Positions 1 to 8,544 of a DNA stretch of 64,000 nt are shown one piece after another (positions within the stretch are counted from its first letter, which is position 1; each line of letters opens with the position of its first letter). The stretch is taken from assembly GCF_028435365.1 (NCBI RefSeq), contig NZ_JAGTJJ010000004.1, positions 186,001-250,000 of the forward strand, in the 5' to 3' direction. Source of the DNA: Polyangium jinanense. GTDB lineage: Bacteria > Myxococcota > Polyangia > Polyangiales > Polyangiaceae. The notes beneath the pieces were generated by a model, which saw only the letters and a program-made list of their open reading frames with translations, was not told the DNA's origin and ran no database searches. The position numbers were made by a program, and so were the translations under genes.

Positions 1-2
1 TG

Positions 3-281
3 CGGCTCGTCGTGCCGTGGAAGTATGGGTTCAAAGGGATCAAGTCGATCGTGCGGATCGCGCTCGTCGAGAAGGAGCCGCAGACGTCGTGGAACATGGC
101 GGCCCCGCGTGAATACGGGTTTTACGCGAACGTGAACCCAGTCGTCGCGCACCCACGCTGGAGCCAGGCGATGGAGCGGCGCATCGGGGACGTCGAAAAA
201 CGCCCGACGCTCCCGTTCAACGGCTACGCCGACGAGGTCGCGCACCTCTACGCGGGCATGGACCTCCGGATGCATTACTGA
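3..281 (+). CDS. msrP: MsrP (YedY) methionine-sulfoxide reductase, C-terminal part
   Basis: The reading frame is open from the left edge, so only about the last 92 residues are present. They contain the [17 protein letters not shown] stretch and the terminal [11 protein letters not shown] region typical of MsrP/YedY. MsrP is a periplasmic Tat-exported molybdopterin enzyme that reduces oxidised methionines in envelope proteins, taking electrons from the membrane heme protein MsrQ. The stop codon overlaps the msrQ start (ATGA at 281), which supports the assignment and translational coupling. The molybdenum-ligand cysteine and the Tat signal would lie upstream, outside the window. Confidence 0.92.
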   Translation, partial: RLVVPWKYGFKGIKSIVRIALVEKEPQTSWNMAAPREYGFYANVNPVVAHPRWSQAMERRIGDVEKRPTLPFNGYADEVAHLYAGMDLRMHY

Positions 282-934
282 TGGCGACGAGCACAATCAC
301 CACCCCGGACAAACCCGCGGCGCCTCGCGCGGGCGCGGGCAAGCTCGGCTGGCTCGTCCCCGCGATCGTCACGGGAGGCCTCGTTCCGGCCGTCGTGCTC
401 GCGGCGCGCGCGGCGAAAGGCGACCTCGGGGCGAACCCGATCGCCGAGGCGATGAACCAGCTCGGGCTGCTCGCGCTGGTCCTCCTCGTCCTCTCGCTCG
501 CCGCGACGCCGCTCCAGATCGTGACGGGCTGGAAATGGCCGATCCGCATCCGCAAATCGCTCGGCCTGCTCGGCTTCTTTTACGTCTGCGCGCATTTCCT
601 GGTGTACGCGCTCGTGGACAAATCGCTCGCCCTGCGCGCGATCGCCGAAGACATCACGAAACGACCGTTCATCCTCGTCGGGTTCGCCGGCTTCGTCCTG
701 CTCCTTCCGCTGGCCGCGACGTCGACGGCCAAAGCCCTCAAGCGGATGGGGTTTGCCCGCTGGAAACGATTGCACCGGCTCGCGTACGTGGTCGCGATCC
801 TCGGCGTCATCCATTTCGTGATGCGGGTGAAGAAGGACGTCACCGAGCCGGCCATCTACGGGGCCGTGCTCGCGGGGCTCTTCCTGATCCGGATCATGGA
901 TTGGGTGCGGGAACGCGGAAACAAGCGTCGCTAG
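281..934 (+). CDS. msrQ: MsrQ heme-binding membrane subunit of the MsrPQ system
   Basis: This 217-residue protein has several hydrophobic segments and the ferric-reductase-like layout of MsrQ, the inner-membrane b-type heme protein that passes electrons from the quinone pool to MsrP. Candidate heme-ligand histidines sit in membrane segments at H105 (CAHFLVYAL), H165 (RLHRLAYV) and H178 (GVIHFVM). The length is normal for the family. The N-terminal 20 residues before the first membrane helix are longer and Ala/Pro-rich compared with enteric MsrQ. It overlaps msrP by one base, so the two form an operon for repair of oxidised envelope proteins. Confidence 0.92.
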   Translation: MATSTITTPDKPAAPRAGAGKLGWLVPAIVTGGLVPAVVLAARAAKGDLGANPIAEAMNQLGLLALVLLVLSLAATPLQIVTGWKWPIRIRKSLGLLGFFYVCAHFLVYALVDKSLALRAIAEDITKRPFILVGFAGFVLLLPLAATSTAKALKRMGFARWKRLHRLAYVVAILGVIHFVMRVKKDVTEPAIYGAVLAGLFLIRIMDWVRERGNKRR

Positions 935-1075
935 GCTGAGAAACGCCGCGAGCGCCCTCGAGCCCGTGAACACGGACGCCGACGCGTGACACGACCTGAC
1001 CGATGCGCAGTGGAAGCAGGCGGCCTCCATCGTCTCGACGTCTCGACGTCGTGATGGTCGAGGGTGGTGGGGTCT

Positions 1076-1936
1076 TCATGGCGCACCACTTCCGCCCGCG
1101 CCGCCGGCCCCGCTGCTTTGCTGCCCGCCACTGGCCCCGCCGCTTCCGCCCGCGCCGCCGGCCCCGCCGCTTCCGCCCGCGCCACCGGCTCCGCCGCTTC
1201 CGCCCGCGCCGCCGGCCCCGCCGCTTCCGCCCGCGCCGCCGGCTCCGCCGCTTCCGCCCGCGCCGCCGGCCCCGCCGCTTCCGCCCGCGCCGCCGGCCCC
1301 ACCGCTTCCGCCCGCGCCGCCGGCTCCGCCGCTTCCGCCCGCGCCGCCCGCGCCGCCGGCCCCCGCGTCGAGCGAACAGACGGGGACGCCGGGGAGGCAC
1401 TCGACGCTCGACGTCGCGAAATACACCCCGATCGGCTTGTACACGATGCCGGAGCCGTAGGTAATTCCGTGGCGTCCGCATACCATGTTCCACACAATCG
1501 GCTGATAGAGGGGATACGCCTCCAGCCGGGCATACCCGAAAGCCGGGACGAGGATGGTAGAGTTCGCCTCGAGCGTGAACTCCTGGCTCACGTTGAACCC
1601 GACCGCCTTGGAGATCTCCGAGTCCGCTGGCGTCTTGGTGGTCGTCACCGATACCTCCGCCGAGACGCTCGACGCGAAGGACAGGGAGAGGGTTCGGGGC
1701 CCCACTCCTTCCGACGCGCTGATCAGGTGCGCGGGATCCTCCCAATGAACCGTATCCGGAAGGAAGGTGACGTCCTCGATGAGGATCCGACCGCGGCAAA
1801 CCTCGCCTTTGGCCTCGGCGACCTCTCCATCGCCTTCGGCCTCATCCAGGTCCGCCGATGGGCCGCCCACACATCCGAAAGCGTGGAACGCCATCACCAT
1901 TGGAATCGAATTTCGCATTATGTTGAATGCCGGCAT
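1076..1936 (-). CDS. Lipoprotein with C-terminal Gly/Ala/Ser repeat tail, function unknown
   Basis: A 286-residue predicted lipoprotein. The start at 1936 is chosen because GGAG lies 8 bases upstream. A hydrophobic N terminus ends in a lipobox-like HAFGC at about residue 22. Residues about 25-190 form a Cys-containing globular region with no family I recognise. The last 90 or so residues are almost entirely Gly/Ala/Ser, with eight copies of the nine-residue unit GGAGGAGGS followed by a short GGQQSSG stretch. Other lipoproteins in this window carry such Gly-rich linkers near the N terminus; here it forms the C-terminal tail, which is unusual. Long Arg/Pro-rich open frames on the opposite strand are shadows of the repeat. 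Confidence 0.7.
   Translation of the reverse strand: MPAFNIMRNSIPMVMAFHAFGCVGGPSADLDEAEGDGEVAEAKGEVCRGRILIEDVTFLPDTVHWEDPAHLISASEGVGPRTLSLSFASSVSAEVSVTTTKTPADSEISKAVGFNVSQEFTLEANSTILVPAFGYARLEAYPLYQPIVWNMVCGRHGITYGSGIVYKPIGVYFATSSVECLPGVPVCSLDAGAGGAGGAGGSGGAGGAGGSGGAGGAGGSGGAGGAGGSGGAGGAGGSGGAGGAGGSGGAGGAGGSGGAGGAGGSGGASGGQQSSGAGGAGGSGAP
1131..1362 (-). repeat. 27-bp tandem repeat inside a lipoprotein gene
   Basis: About eight tandem 27-bp units, each encoding GGAGGAGGS on the minus strand, lie at the 3' end of the 1076-1936 gene. The units are nearly identical at DNA level, so copy number probably changes by slippage or recombination, in whole-codon steps that keep the frame open. Confidence 0.85.
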
Positions 1937-2152
1937 CGTATGCGCTCCGTAGAACGCGAGGACAAGCGTTCCACATGCGACACCTAAGGCCCGTCACCCC
2001 GTGACGGGAGACCTGGCGTGATGCTCGAAATTGCACTACGCAGCGAGCGCGAAGGCGCGTCTCACGCGTGCGCGGCGCACTCGTTTCGCCGCTTCCATGG
2101 GCTTCCTTCCGTAGGAGACGGCGCGGAGACGAGCGCTCGTGAAGGAGGAGTC

Positions 2153-3157
2153 ATGAAATCGTCGGCGGCATCGATGATAGTCCTGGGCGCGATGATGGCG
2201 TTCGGCGAGGTGACCCCAGACGGCGGCGATGACGGGTGGAAGATCGTCATGGCGGCCGATTTCAATTTCGACGGGATGGCAGACGTGCTTTGGAACGACA
2301 CGCACGACAACCTCTTCTCCGTCTGGTTGATGGAGGGCACGGTGCCGCGAGCGCCCGGGCCGGTCATCGCCGGACCGCCGGGTGATGGATGGTCGGTGAA
2401 GGCCGCGGGGGATTTCAATCAAGACGGCATGGCGGACGTGCTCTGGATCAATACGAATAGAAATCGATTCGCCATATGGCTCATGAACGGAGCATCCGTG
2501 CTCGCACCCGGTCCCGAAATTCTGGGGCCCGCCGGGGACGACTGGACACTCGCGAGCGTGTCCGACTTCAACTTCGACGGCCGGGCCGACGTGGTCTTCC
2601 ACCAAGCGAAGACGAACCTGTTTTCCGTGTGGCTCATGAACGGCGCGACCGTGCTCGCGCGGGGACCGGCGCTGCACGGGCCGATCGGAGACGAATGGAG
2701 CGTGTCCATGACGGCGGATTTCAATGGCGACCGCCTGGATGACATCGTCTGGATCGATGTGACGAACCAGCGGATGGCGATTTGGCTGATGAACGGCACG
2801 ACGCTCCTCGCACGGGGGCCTTCGGTATCGGGGCTCCTCGGCAGCGGTTGGAGCTTGGTCAGGAGCGCGGGCGACGTCAATTTCGATGGGATGGCCGATC
2901 TTCTCTGGACCAAGGACCAGCCAAGCCTGTTCACGGTTTGGCGGATGGGCGGGACGTCGCTTCTCGGACAGGGACCGCTCGTCGCGGGGCCGGAAGACGA
3001 TGGTTGGAGCATCGCGACCATCGGGGACTTGAATGGCGACGGAACGGTGGATTTGGTATGGCAGGCCCAAAACCCGCCTCGCATGGCCGCGTGGGTGATG
3101 CGCGGGACGAGCGTCGCCATGGCTGGACCCGTGATCCAGGGGCCGAATGCGCCGTGA
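2153..3157 (+). CDS. Secreted FG-GAP/VCBS-repeat beta-propeller protein
   Basis: A 334-residue protein. The start at 2153 is set by the ribosome site GAAGGAGGAG just upstream. After a weak signal-like N terminus (MKSSAASMIVLGAMMAFG), six similar blocks of about 50 residues follow. Each carries a calcium-loop-like motif (DFNFDGMADVLW, DFNQDGMADVLW, DFNFDGRADVVF, DFNGDRLDDIVW, DVNFDGMADLLW, DLNGDGTVDLVW) and a VWLMNGT strand. This is the pattern of FG-GAP/VCBS repeats, which fold as beta-propellers and bind calcium. Such proteins are usually surface or secreted and bind ligands or carbohydrates. No catalytic domain is attached, so the partner is unknown. Confidence 0.85.
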   Translation: MKSSAASMIVLGAMMAFGEVTPDGGDDGWKIVMAADFNFDGMADVLWNDTHDNLFSVWLMEGTVPRAPGPVIAGPPGDGWSVKAAGDFNQDGMADVLWINTNRNRFAIWLMNGASVLAPGPEILGPAGDDWTLASVSDFNFDGRADVVFHQAKTNLFSVWLMNGATVLARGPALHGPIGDEWSVSMTADFNGDRLDDIVWIDVTNQRMAIWLMNGTTLLARGPSVSGLLGSGWSLVRSAGDVNFDGMADLLWTKDQPSLFTVWRMGGTSLLGQGPLVAGPEDDGWSIATIGDLNGDGTVDLVWQAQNPPRMAAWVMRGTSVAMAGPVIQGPNAP

Positions 3158-3197
3158 CGGCCTGGCATTGAAATGACCGAGCACGACTTGCAGGCGC

Positions 3198-3914
3198 CTA
3201 CCACACCTCCTTCCAGATGGGCTCGACATCGCCCGGAGGAAGCTCCGTACCCGAGACGGGGCCTGCGCCGACCAGCGTGTCATTCACGTCGATGTTGTCC
3301 AGCACGACGAGGCCGAAGTTGTCAGGACCGGTGTCTTGCCCCTCGTCGAAGACAATCGAGAGTGTCTCGACTTTTATCGCGGGGATCATCCACCTGAGCC
3401 TGAGCCAGCCATCGCCAGAAGCCTCGACGACCGGGGGCGGCGAGCTGCAGCCGATGGACGTGGCCGCGCCGCCCCCGAAAGGGGTGATGTCGAACCGCGG
3501 CGCCCCATTGCTACAGTGGGATCCGGCCGGCTCGCCCAGCGAATCCGGCTTCCAGATGTCGTAGCCGACCTCCGTCACGATCTCCCCTCTCGCGCCCTTG
3601 ATCTCCACGCTCGCGGCCGCGAAATTGGCGGTCGGTCCCGTCTTGACGAGCAGCAGCCCCTCATTGCGACGATCTCTCGGGTCTCCCGTCTCGCAAGCCG
3701 GATCGGAGAACGACCCCGTCGTGATGCTGCCGTCGTGCGAGATACTTGCGTTCGTGGGGCAACCAATACCGGCGAGCCATTCCGCCTGGACGAGGAACGT
3801 GTTCGCGGGATCGAACTCGAACGGATACGCCTGGAGCCTATCGATCCATGCATATGCTGCGCCCGTGCCAAGAACGAGAATCGCCACCGACGCAAGGTGA
3901 GCGCGAAGCTTCAT
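3198..3914 (-). CDS. Secreted protein of unknown function
   Basis: A 238-residue protein with a clear signal peptide (MKLRAHLASVAILVLGTGAAYA). The mature part has four or more cysteines and a mixed-strand composition ending in DNFGLVVLDNIDVNDTLVG. This looks like an extracellular beta-sandwich or carbohydrate-binding-like domain, but I cannot name a family. GGGGG just before the ATG may serve as ribosome site. A sigma-70-like promoter lies about 60 bases upstream (3974-4001). It converges with the FG-GAP gene across a 40-base gap with no obvious hairpin. Confidence 0.7.
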   Translation of the reverse strand: MKLRAHLASVAILVLGTGAAYAWIDRLQAYPFEFDPANTFLVQAEWLAGIGCPTNASISHDGSITTGSFSDPACETGDPRDRRNEGLLLVKTGPTANFAAASVEIKGARGEIVTEVGYDIWKPDSLGEPAGSHCSNGAPRFDITPFGGGAATSIGCSSPPPVVEASGDGWLRLRWMIPAIKVETLSIVFDEGQDTGPDNFGLVVLDNIDVNDTLVGAGPVSGTELPPGDVEPIWKEVW

Positions 3915-4244
3915 GGAACCCCCTTGTAGGACCGCGCCGGACGGTCCCCCGACGTCATCGCGGCCCGCAACACGTAATACACATCACAAGCAGATTGTCA
4001 AAGAAAGGAGCACGGCGAGCAAACCGCTTTTGAGCGATGCGACCACGGCATCACGCGGCCCCCTCCACTGCTCTTGCCTCCTTCAGGCCCCGTCGGGAGC
4101 CGGCGCACGTGCCGGAAGGGAACACGTGTGCGCGGCGAGGAGCAGGGTCCGTCTCGCACGGGCCAGCCTTGCGATCGAATACAAGCGTATTCCGAGGACG
4201 ACGACCAACGATGCAGTGCGCACAGCAAGTTTATCGGCAGCCTG
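3915..4244. other. 330-bp intergenic stretch between two minus-strand genes
   Basis: It contains the promoter at 3974-4001 for the gene ending at 3198. The rest (about 4020-4244) lies downstream of the DUF6585-like gene. I see no credible small gene, RNA gene or intrinsic terminator there. Confidence 0.5.
3974..4001 (-). promoter_or_regulatory. Sigma-70-like promoter for the 3914 secreted-protein gene
   Basis: On the minus strand TTGACA (4001-3996) is followed after 16 bases by TATTAC (3979-3974), which resembles -35 and -10 hexamers. The predicted start point is about 50 bases before the ATG at 3914. The local sequence is AT-richer than its surroundings. Confidence 0.5.
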
Positions 4245-5036
4245 CTAGGCCGGTCCTCCCGCCAATCGGCCGACACCGAACCGCGCTGCCACGGCGAGCA
4301 GGGTGCCCACGTTCTGCACGTCCTCGGTCGGGAGCAAGATCCGCTTGCCCGAGGTGAGCCGCACTTCGAGCCAGCGAAACGAGAGCTGCATGGCGTCGAC
4401 GTCGTACTCCCGCGCGTTGCGATTCCCGTAATGAATGCCGGACGCGTCGACCCTGAGCGGGCCAAACCAGAGCCGTTCTCCCTCGTCGAGCGCGGCGAGC
4501 GTATCGGCGAGCACCCGCACGGCCGTCTCGTTTTGCACCCGCGTGGCCAGGTCCCGCGCGTTCTCGATCTCCGCCGGGAGCCGGATCACGACGCCGTCGC
4601 GCGAGCCGAGGCGCACGATGAACTCGGGCGAACGTACGGGCTCGTAGAATCGCGCCCAGACCCCGGTCACGTCCTCCCAGAGGAACGTGCGTCTCCCCGT
4701 ATGCGTGGTGACCACGAGCCCCTCCTCGTGCACCGTCACACGCGCGCGCGTGTCGCGCAGGAAGATACGCAGCGAAACGGCCGCGACGGTGCCGAACATG
4801 CCCACGGTGAGGAACGCGACGACCCAGAGGCCGGGATCGGAGCCGCCCGCGAGCGACGAGAGCAACGAAGCGAGCGCGGCGAGGCCCGTGGACGCGCCGA
4901 CGAACAACGAGGATGCGCGACGCAGCTTGCTCGGGCGATACGTCGCGAGGGGCGGGCCGAACCTGAGCGGAGCCGCGCGGTAAGGGCTGATCGCGCGGGC
5001 ACGCGTGTCGTTCGGGGTTTCGAGGCGCGGGGGCAC
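4245..5036 (-). CDS. Membrane protein of DUF6585 type
   Basis: A 263-residue protein with a GTG start, about 40 cytoplasmic-type residues, then two hydrophobic segments (about residues 44-66 and 70-92), followed by a soluble region with HEEGLVVTTHTGRRTFLWEDV. The latter resembles the PH-like fold of DUF6585-type proteins found in myxobacteria. The role of the family is unknown. The gene is divergent from the ABC-2 permease with 61 bases between starts. Confidence 0.6.
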   Translation of the reverse strand: MPPRLETPNDTRARAISPYRAAPLRFGPPLATYRPSKLRRASSLFVGASTGLAALASLLSSLAGGSDPGLWVVAFLTVGMFGTVAAVSLRIFLRDTRARVTVHEEGLVVTTHTGRRTFLWEDVTGVWARFYEPVRSPEFIVRLGSRDGVVIRLPAEIENARDLATRVQNETAVRVLADTLAALDEGERLWFGPLRVDASGIHYGNRNAREYDVDAMQLSFRWLEVRLTSGKRILLPTEDVQNVGTLLAVAARFGVGRLAGGPA

Positions 5037-5097
5037 GGGCGGGCGCGAGTATAACCACGTTCTCTCCGCGGCGTGCTACCCTCCGCGCGAACGCGAG

Positions 5098-5883
5098 ATG
5101 CGGTATCTCTCCCTGCTCGGCCTCCAGCTCCGCAAGTCCGTGACCCTCGCGATGCAGTATCGCTGGGATTTCGTGGTCAGCGGGGCCCTCGCCCTGCTCT
5201 GGACGGCCGCGGGCCTGGTGCCGTTCCACGTGGCGTTCCACGACCGGCCGCCCGTCGGGGGCTGGACGTACGAGAACGCGCTCGTCGTCGTGGGCTTTTT
5301 CACGCTGCTCCGGGGCGTGCTCGACGGCGCGGTGAACCCCTCGCTCCTCTCGGTCGTGCAGCAGATCCGCGAGGGCACGCTCGATTTCGTGCTGCTCAAG
5401 CCCGCCGACGCGCAGTTCCTCGTCTCGACCACGAAGTTCGAAGTCTTCCGCATGTTCGACGCGATCGCCGGGCTCTCGCTCGTCACCTTCGCTTTCGTGC
5501 GCCTCGGCCGCGCCCCGACCCCGGGCGGCGTCCTCACGGCCCTCGCGATGCTCGCCGCGGCCACGGTGGTCCTTTATTCGATCTGGATCCTCGTCATCGC
5601 CGCGGCCTTCTGGGTGGTTCGTGTCGACAACCTCGCTTATCTCTTCGACTCGCTCTTCGATTTCGCTCGCTGGCCCGTGTCCGTGTTCCAGGGGGTGTGG
5701 AAGATCGTCTTCACGTTCATCATCCCGCTCGGCGTGATGACGACCTATCCGGCCGAAGCGCTGCTTGGCTCGCTCGCCACGCAGACCGCCGTGGCCTCGA
5801 TCTGCGGCGCGGCGATGCTCGCCGTGATCGCGCGGTTCGTCTGGACACGCGCGATCGGCCATTATACCTCCGCTTCGAGCTGA
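5098..5883 (+). CDS. ABC-2 family transporter permease
   Basis: A 261-residue membrane protein with six hydrophobic segments. The motifs QQIREGTLDFVLLKPADAQF and FTFIIPLGVMTTYPAEALLG are typical of the ABC-2 (DUF990-like) permeases of exporters. The start at 5098 (MRYLSLLGLQLRK) gives the usual length; an upstream in-frame start is less likely. The substrate is unknown. In this family two permeases usually work with one ATPase, but neither partner is adjacent here, so they must lie elsewhere. It is followed after 7 bases by a thioesterase-like gene. Confidence 0.85.
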   Translation: MRYLSLLGLQLRKSVTLAMQYRWDFVVSGALALLWTAAGLVPFHVAFHDRPPVGGWTYENALVVVGFFTLLRGVLDGAVNPSLLSVVQQIREGTLDFVLLKPADAQFLVSTTKFEVFRMFDAIAGLSLVTFAFVRLGRAPTPGGVLTALAMLAAATVVLYSIWILVIAAAFWVVRVDNLAYLFDSLFDFARWPVSVFQGVWKIVFTFIIPLGVMTTYPAEALLGSLATQTAVASICGAAMLAVIARFVWTRAIGHYTSASS

Positions 5884-5890
5884 CCCCCCG

Positions 5891-6742
5891 ATGCCCTCCG
5901 ATCTCGCCCTCGACACCGCCGTCACGCCCGTCCCCGGCTCGCCCGGCCATTACACGACGAATCTGCCCGACGCCTGGAGCTGGAACCTGCCTTCGGGCGG
6001 CGTGCTGATGACCGTGGCGCTCCGCGCGATCGAACACACGATCGCCGATGCGACCTTTCGCCCGGTCTCGGCGACGACGCTTTTTTGCAATCCCGTCCCG
6101 GCCGGTCCGCTCGACGTCCGCGTCGAGATCCTCCGGCGCGGCAATGCGGCCGTGCAGGCGCGCGCCGCGCTCCGCGCGCAGGCGTCCCCGGGCACGGACC
6201 TCGAAGTGAGCGCGACGTTCGCGCGCGAGCGGCCGGGATTCGAGCTCATCGACACGGCGATGCCGCGCGTGCCGGATCCCGAAGATGCGCCGCCCATCGT
6301 GGAGCCGCGCCGCTCGGTCGCGGGACGGAACCATTATCCATTCCTCGACAATTTCGACTCGCGCCTGGCGCTCGGGCGCGTCTGGTGGAAGCCGGACTGG
6401 CCCGCGGGCGCGGCTCGTTATGGGCGGTGGATGCGTTACAAGATCCCGCAACGCCTCGCGGACGGCACGCTCGATCCGTTCGCGATCCCGCCGATCGCGG
6501 ACCTCATGCCGCCGGCCCTGCGCCAGAAGCTCGGCCCGGAGGGCCCGCATTTCCACGCGCCGAGCCTCGATCTCACGGTGCATTTCCTCGACCCCACGGC
6601 GAGCGAATGGCAACTCGTGAGCGTGTGGGCGCGGCGAGCGCGTGCAGGTTATGCGACGGCGGAGGCGGAGGTGTGGGGCGCCGACGGAAAACTCACGGCG
6701 TACGCGACGCAGACGATGTTTCTGCGGAAACCGACGCGGTAG
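5891..6742 (+). CDS. Acyl-CoA thioesterase-like double-hotdog protein
   Basis: A 283-residue protein whose sequence fits the thioesterase family with two hotdog domains (TesB-like). The N-terminal half has LPSGGVLMTVALRAIEH and PVSATTLFCNPVPAGPLDV, and the C-terminal half has DLTVHFLDPTASEWQLV and an AEAEVWGADGKLTAYATQTMF strand. Such enzymes cleave acyl-CoA thioesters; the true substrate cannot be read from sequence. It lies 7 bases after the permease gene, so the two are probably co-transcribed. Its last 50 bases overlap the convergent fatty acid hydroxylase gene. Confidence 0.8.
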   Translation: MPSDLALDTAVTPVPGSPGHYTTNLPDAWSWNLPSGGVLMTVALRAIEHTIADATFRPVSATTLFCNPVPAGPLDVRVEILRRGNAAVQARAALRAQASPGTDLEVSATFARERPGFELIDTAMPRVPDPEDAPPIVEPRRSVAGRNHYPFLDNFDSRLALGRVWWKPDWPAGAARYGRWMRYKIPQRLADGTLDPFAIPPIADLMPPALRQKLGPEGPHFHAPSLDLTVHFLDPTASEWQLVSVWARRARAGYATAEAEVWGADGKLTAYATQTMFLRKPTR

Positions 6743-7526
6743 CCGGCAAGAACGGCGCGAGGAGCAGCCCGAGGTAACTTTTCGGCGCGGCGAACAGGAC
6801 GCCGAGATCGTACGTCTCTTCGTCTTTGGGGCAATGGTGCGTCCCGAAGATCACGTCGAGCAGCGGCGCGACGTTCGCGAAGTTGTGCGATGTGCGTTCG
6901 AGGCGCGCGTGGTGCCAGTGGTGGAGCTCGGGCGCGCCGAGGAGCCATTTCAGCGGGCCGAGGGGCAGGCGCACGTTGGAATGGATGAAGATGGCCCACG
7001 CGCCCCGGAAGACGATGAACCCCGCGAGCGCCCGCGGCGAGAAGCCGAGCAAGAGCGCCGGCAAGTTCGTCGCGAGCTGCGTGAGGACGCCGTCGACCGG
7101 GTGCTCGCGATGCGCCGCGACCCAGTCGAGGTGCTCGCTCGTGTGATGCACGGCGTGGAAGCGCCAGAGAAAATCGAAACCGTGGCAAGCGCGGTGGTAC
7201 CAGTAGACGCAGACGTCGCCGAGCAGGACAACGAGGACGGCCTGGAGCCAGAAGGGTTGCGCCACGAAAAACCCTCGGAGGCCTTCGGGGAGGTAGCCGC
7301 CGATCCAGGTGGAGGCCGTGCGCGCGATGAAAATCGCGAGGGCGTTCCAGACGAGGTATTGCCCGAAAAAGAAGCAGAGGTCGAGCCCCACGGCAGGACG
7401 GAAGATCCGCTGGTGTCTGGCCGGAAAAACCCGTTCCAGCGGGACGAACATCACCACGAGCACCGCGAGGCTCGCGAGCGCGGCCCAGAGCGCGTCGAGC
7501 GCTTGCAAGAGCTCAGCGCGGGGCAT
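6693..7526 (-). CDS. Fatty acid hydroxylase / sterol desaturase family protein
   Basis: A membrane di-iron oxygenase of about 277 residues. The three histidine clusters of the family are present: WYHRACH, FHAVHHTSEHLD and HHWHHARLERTSHNF, with extra His in HREHP. Four or so hydrophobic segments surround them. The family introduces hydroxyl groups or double bonds into lipids or sterols; the substrate is not determinable here. The start at 7526 (MPRAELLQAL) overlaps the 3' end of the upstream lipoprotein gene by 14 bases, and an in-frame start at 7586 is possible. The 3' end overlaps the convergent thioesterase-like gene by 50 bases. Confidence 0.85.
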   Translation of the reverse strand: MPRAELLQALDALWAALASLAVLVVMFVPLERVFPARHQRIFRPAVGLDLCFFFGQYLVWNALAIFIARTASTWIGGYLPEGLRGFFVAQPFWLQAVLVVLLGDVCVYWYHRACHGFDFLWRFHAVHHTSEHLDWVAAHREHPVDGVLTQLATNLPALLLGFSPRALAGFIVFRGAWAIFIHSNVRLPLGPLKWLLGAPELHHWHHARLERTSHNFANVAPLLDVIFGTHHCPKDEETYDLGVLFAAPKSYLGLLLAPFLPATASVSAETSSASRTP

Positions 7527-7896
7527 GGGCCTTCGAGGGGGCCGCGTTGTTCGAAGGCGGCACGTTTTGAAGAATGCCTGACTCACCCTTCAGGGCCGCG
7601 GAGGCCTGGGAACTGGGCCGGAACATCTTCCCCGATTTCGTCGTGCCGAACATCTCGTCGCCCACGTCGAGCGAGCCCGTGAACTCCGGCGCGACGGCGG
7701 ACGCGGCAGGCGCGGCGGAGGGCGCGGGCGGCGGGACCGCGGCGCGGGGCTCGGGGACGGCCGAGGCCGCCGGGGGCTCGCTGCGAGAGCAGCCCGTCGA
7801 GAGCGAGGCTTGCGTGACGAGGACACCGAGGACGCCGAGGGAGAGCGTCACCGTGGCCATGCGAAGGAGGAGCGAGGCGCGAGGCGATGCAGCCAT
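7513..7896 (-). CDS. Small Pro/Ala-rich lipoprotein
   Basis: A 127-residue protein starting at 7896. An N-terminal hydrophobic stretch ends in LSTGC, a good lipobox at about residue 36. It is followed by a disordered Pro/Ala/Val-rich linker and a short C-terminal segment (GSLDVGDEMFGTTKSGKMF). No family is recognised. It overlaps the start of the fatty acid hydroxylase gene, suggesting a two-gene operon, and it is divergent from the gene at 7966. Confidence 0.65.
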   Translation of the reverse strand: MAASPRASLLLRMATVTLSLGVLGVLVTQASLSTGCSRSEPPAASAVPEPRAAVPPPAPSAAPAASAVAPEFTGSLDVGDEMFGTTKSGKMFRPSSQASAALKGESGILQNVPPSNNAAPSKAHAPR

Positions 7897-7965
7897 GGCC
7901 GCTTCGACGTACGAGGCCTCCGCGCGCGTTGACGAATTCTTCGAGGACCCGCACGATGCCTCGCG

Positions 7966-8544
7966 ATGGAACGAACGAAGGTGCGATCGGCGGCTCTCCT
8001 CGCGCTCGTCGCAGCGCTCGCCCTGCCCTCGCGCGCGCTCGCGGACGCCCTCCCGCCCGCGCCGACCTCCTGTCCCTCCGGCACGCATGGCATCACGGGG
8101 CACGCCGGGACGGGCTGCGCGCCCGACCACTGCCCCGTCACCGGGTCGGAAGGCGGCGTCTGCGCCGGCGGTCGGCCTTGCTGCTTGATGGAGGTGTGCA
8201 ACGCCCGCGACCGAAACCCCTGCGGGCCGGGACAGGAGTGCGTCGAGGTGCGCGCGTGCGTCGCACCGGGCGTCATCCGCACGCCGGGATCGGGGCGCAG
8301 CTTTCGCGAGGCCGTGAGCCACGTGAACGAGGACAAAGGCTGCCTCACCCCGGGCACGACGCAGGAAATTGTGGGCACGTGCATGACGAAGACGACCTCC
8401 GGCGTGAGCGCCCCGGGCCGCCGCCGCGGCGGCATCTGCTCGGTTGACCTCGACGCTGCGAGCGATTCCCCCGCGCTGCCACTCGCCGCGGCCGCGATGG
8501 TTTGTCTCGGCGCATGGGCGCGGAGGCGCAAGTCCCGATGCTGA
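7966..8544 (+). CDS. Secreted Cys-rich protein with MYXO-CTERM-like tail
   Basis: A 192-residue protein with a signal peptide (ending near SRALA) and a mature region with about 12 cysteines, including CCLMEVC and PGQECVEVRAC. It ends in a hydrophobic stretch followed by basic residues (LPLAAAAMVCLGAWARRRKS), like the MYXO-CTERM sorting tail that holds or processes myxobacterial surface proteins. The usual Gly-Cys before the tail is not clear. Its 3' end overlaps the next reading frame's possible upstream start. Confidence 0.65.
   Translation: MERTKVRSAALLALVAALALPSRALADALPPAPTSCPSGTHGITGHAGTGCAPDHCPVTGSEGGVCAGGRPCCLMEVCNARDRNPCGPGQECVEVRACVAPGVIRTPGSGRSFREAVSHVNEDKGCLTPGTTQEIVGTCMTKTTSGVSAPGRRRGGICSVDLDAASDSPALPLAAAAMVCLGAWARRRKSRC

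Noticed and set aside
1003..1464. Arg/Pro-rich plus-strand open frame of 153 codons
   Set aside because: It is the antisense of the 27-bp repeat encoding Gly/Ala/Ser in the lipoprotein, so it has no independent support.
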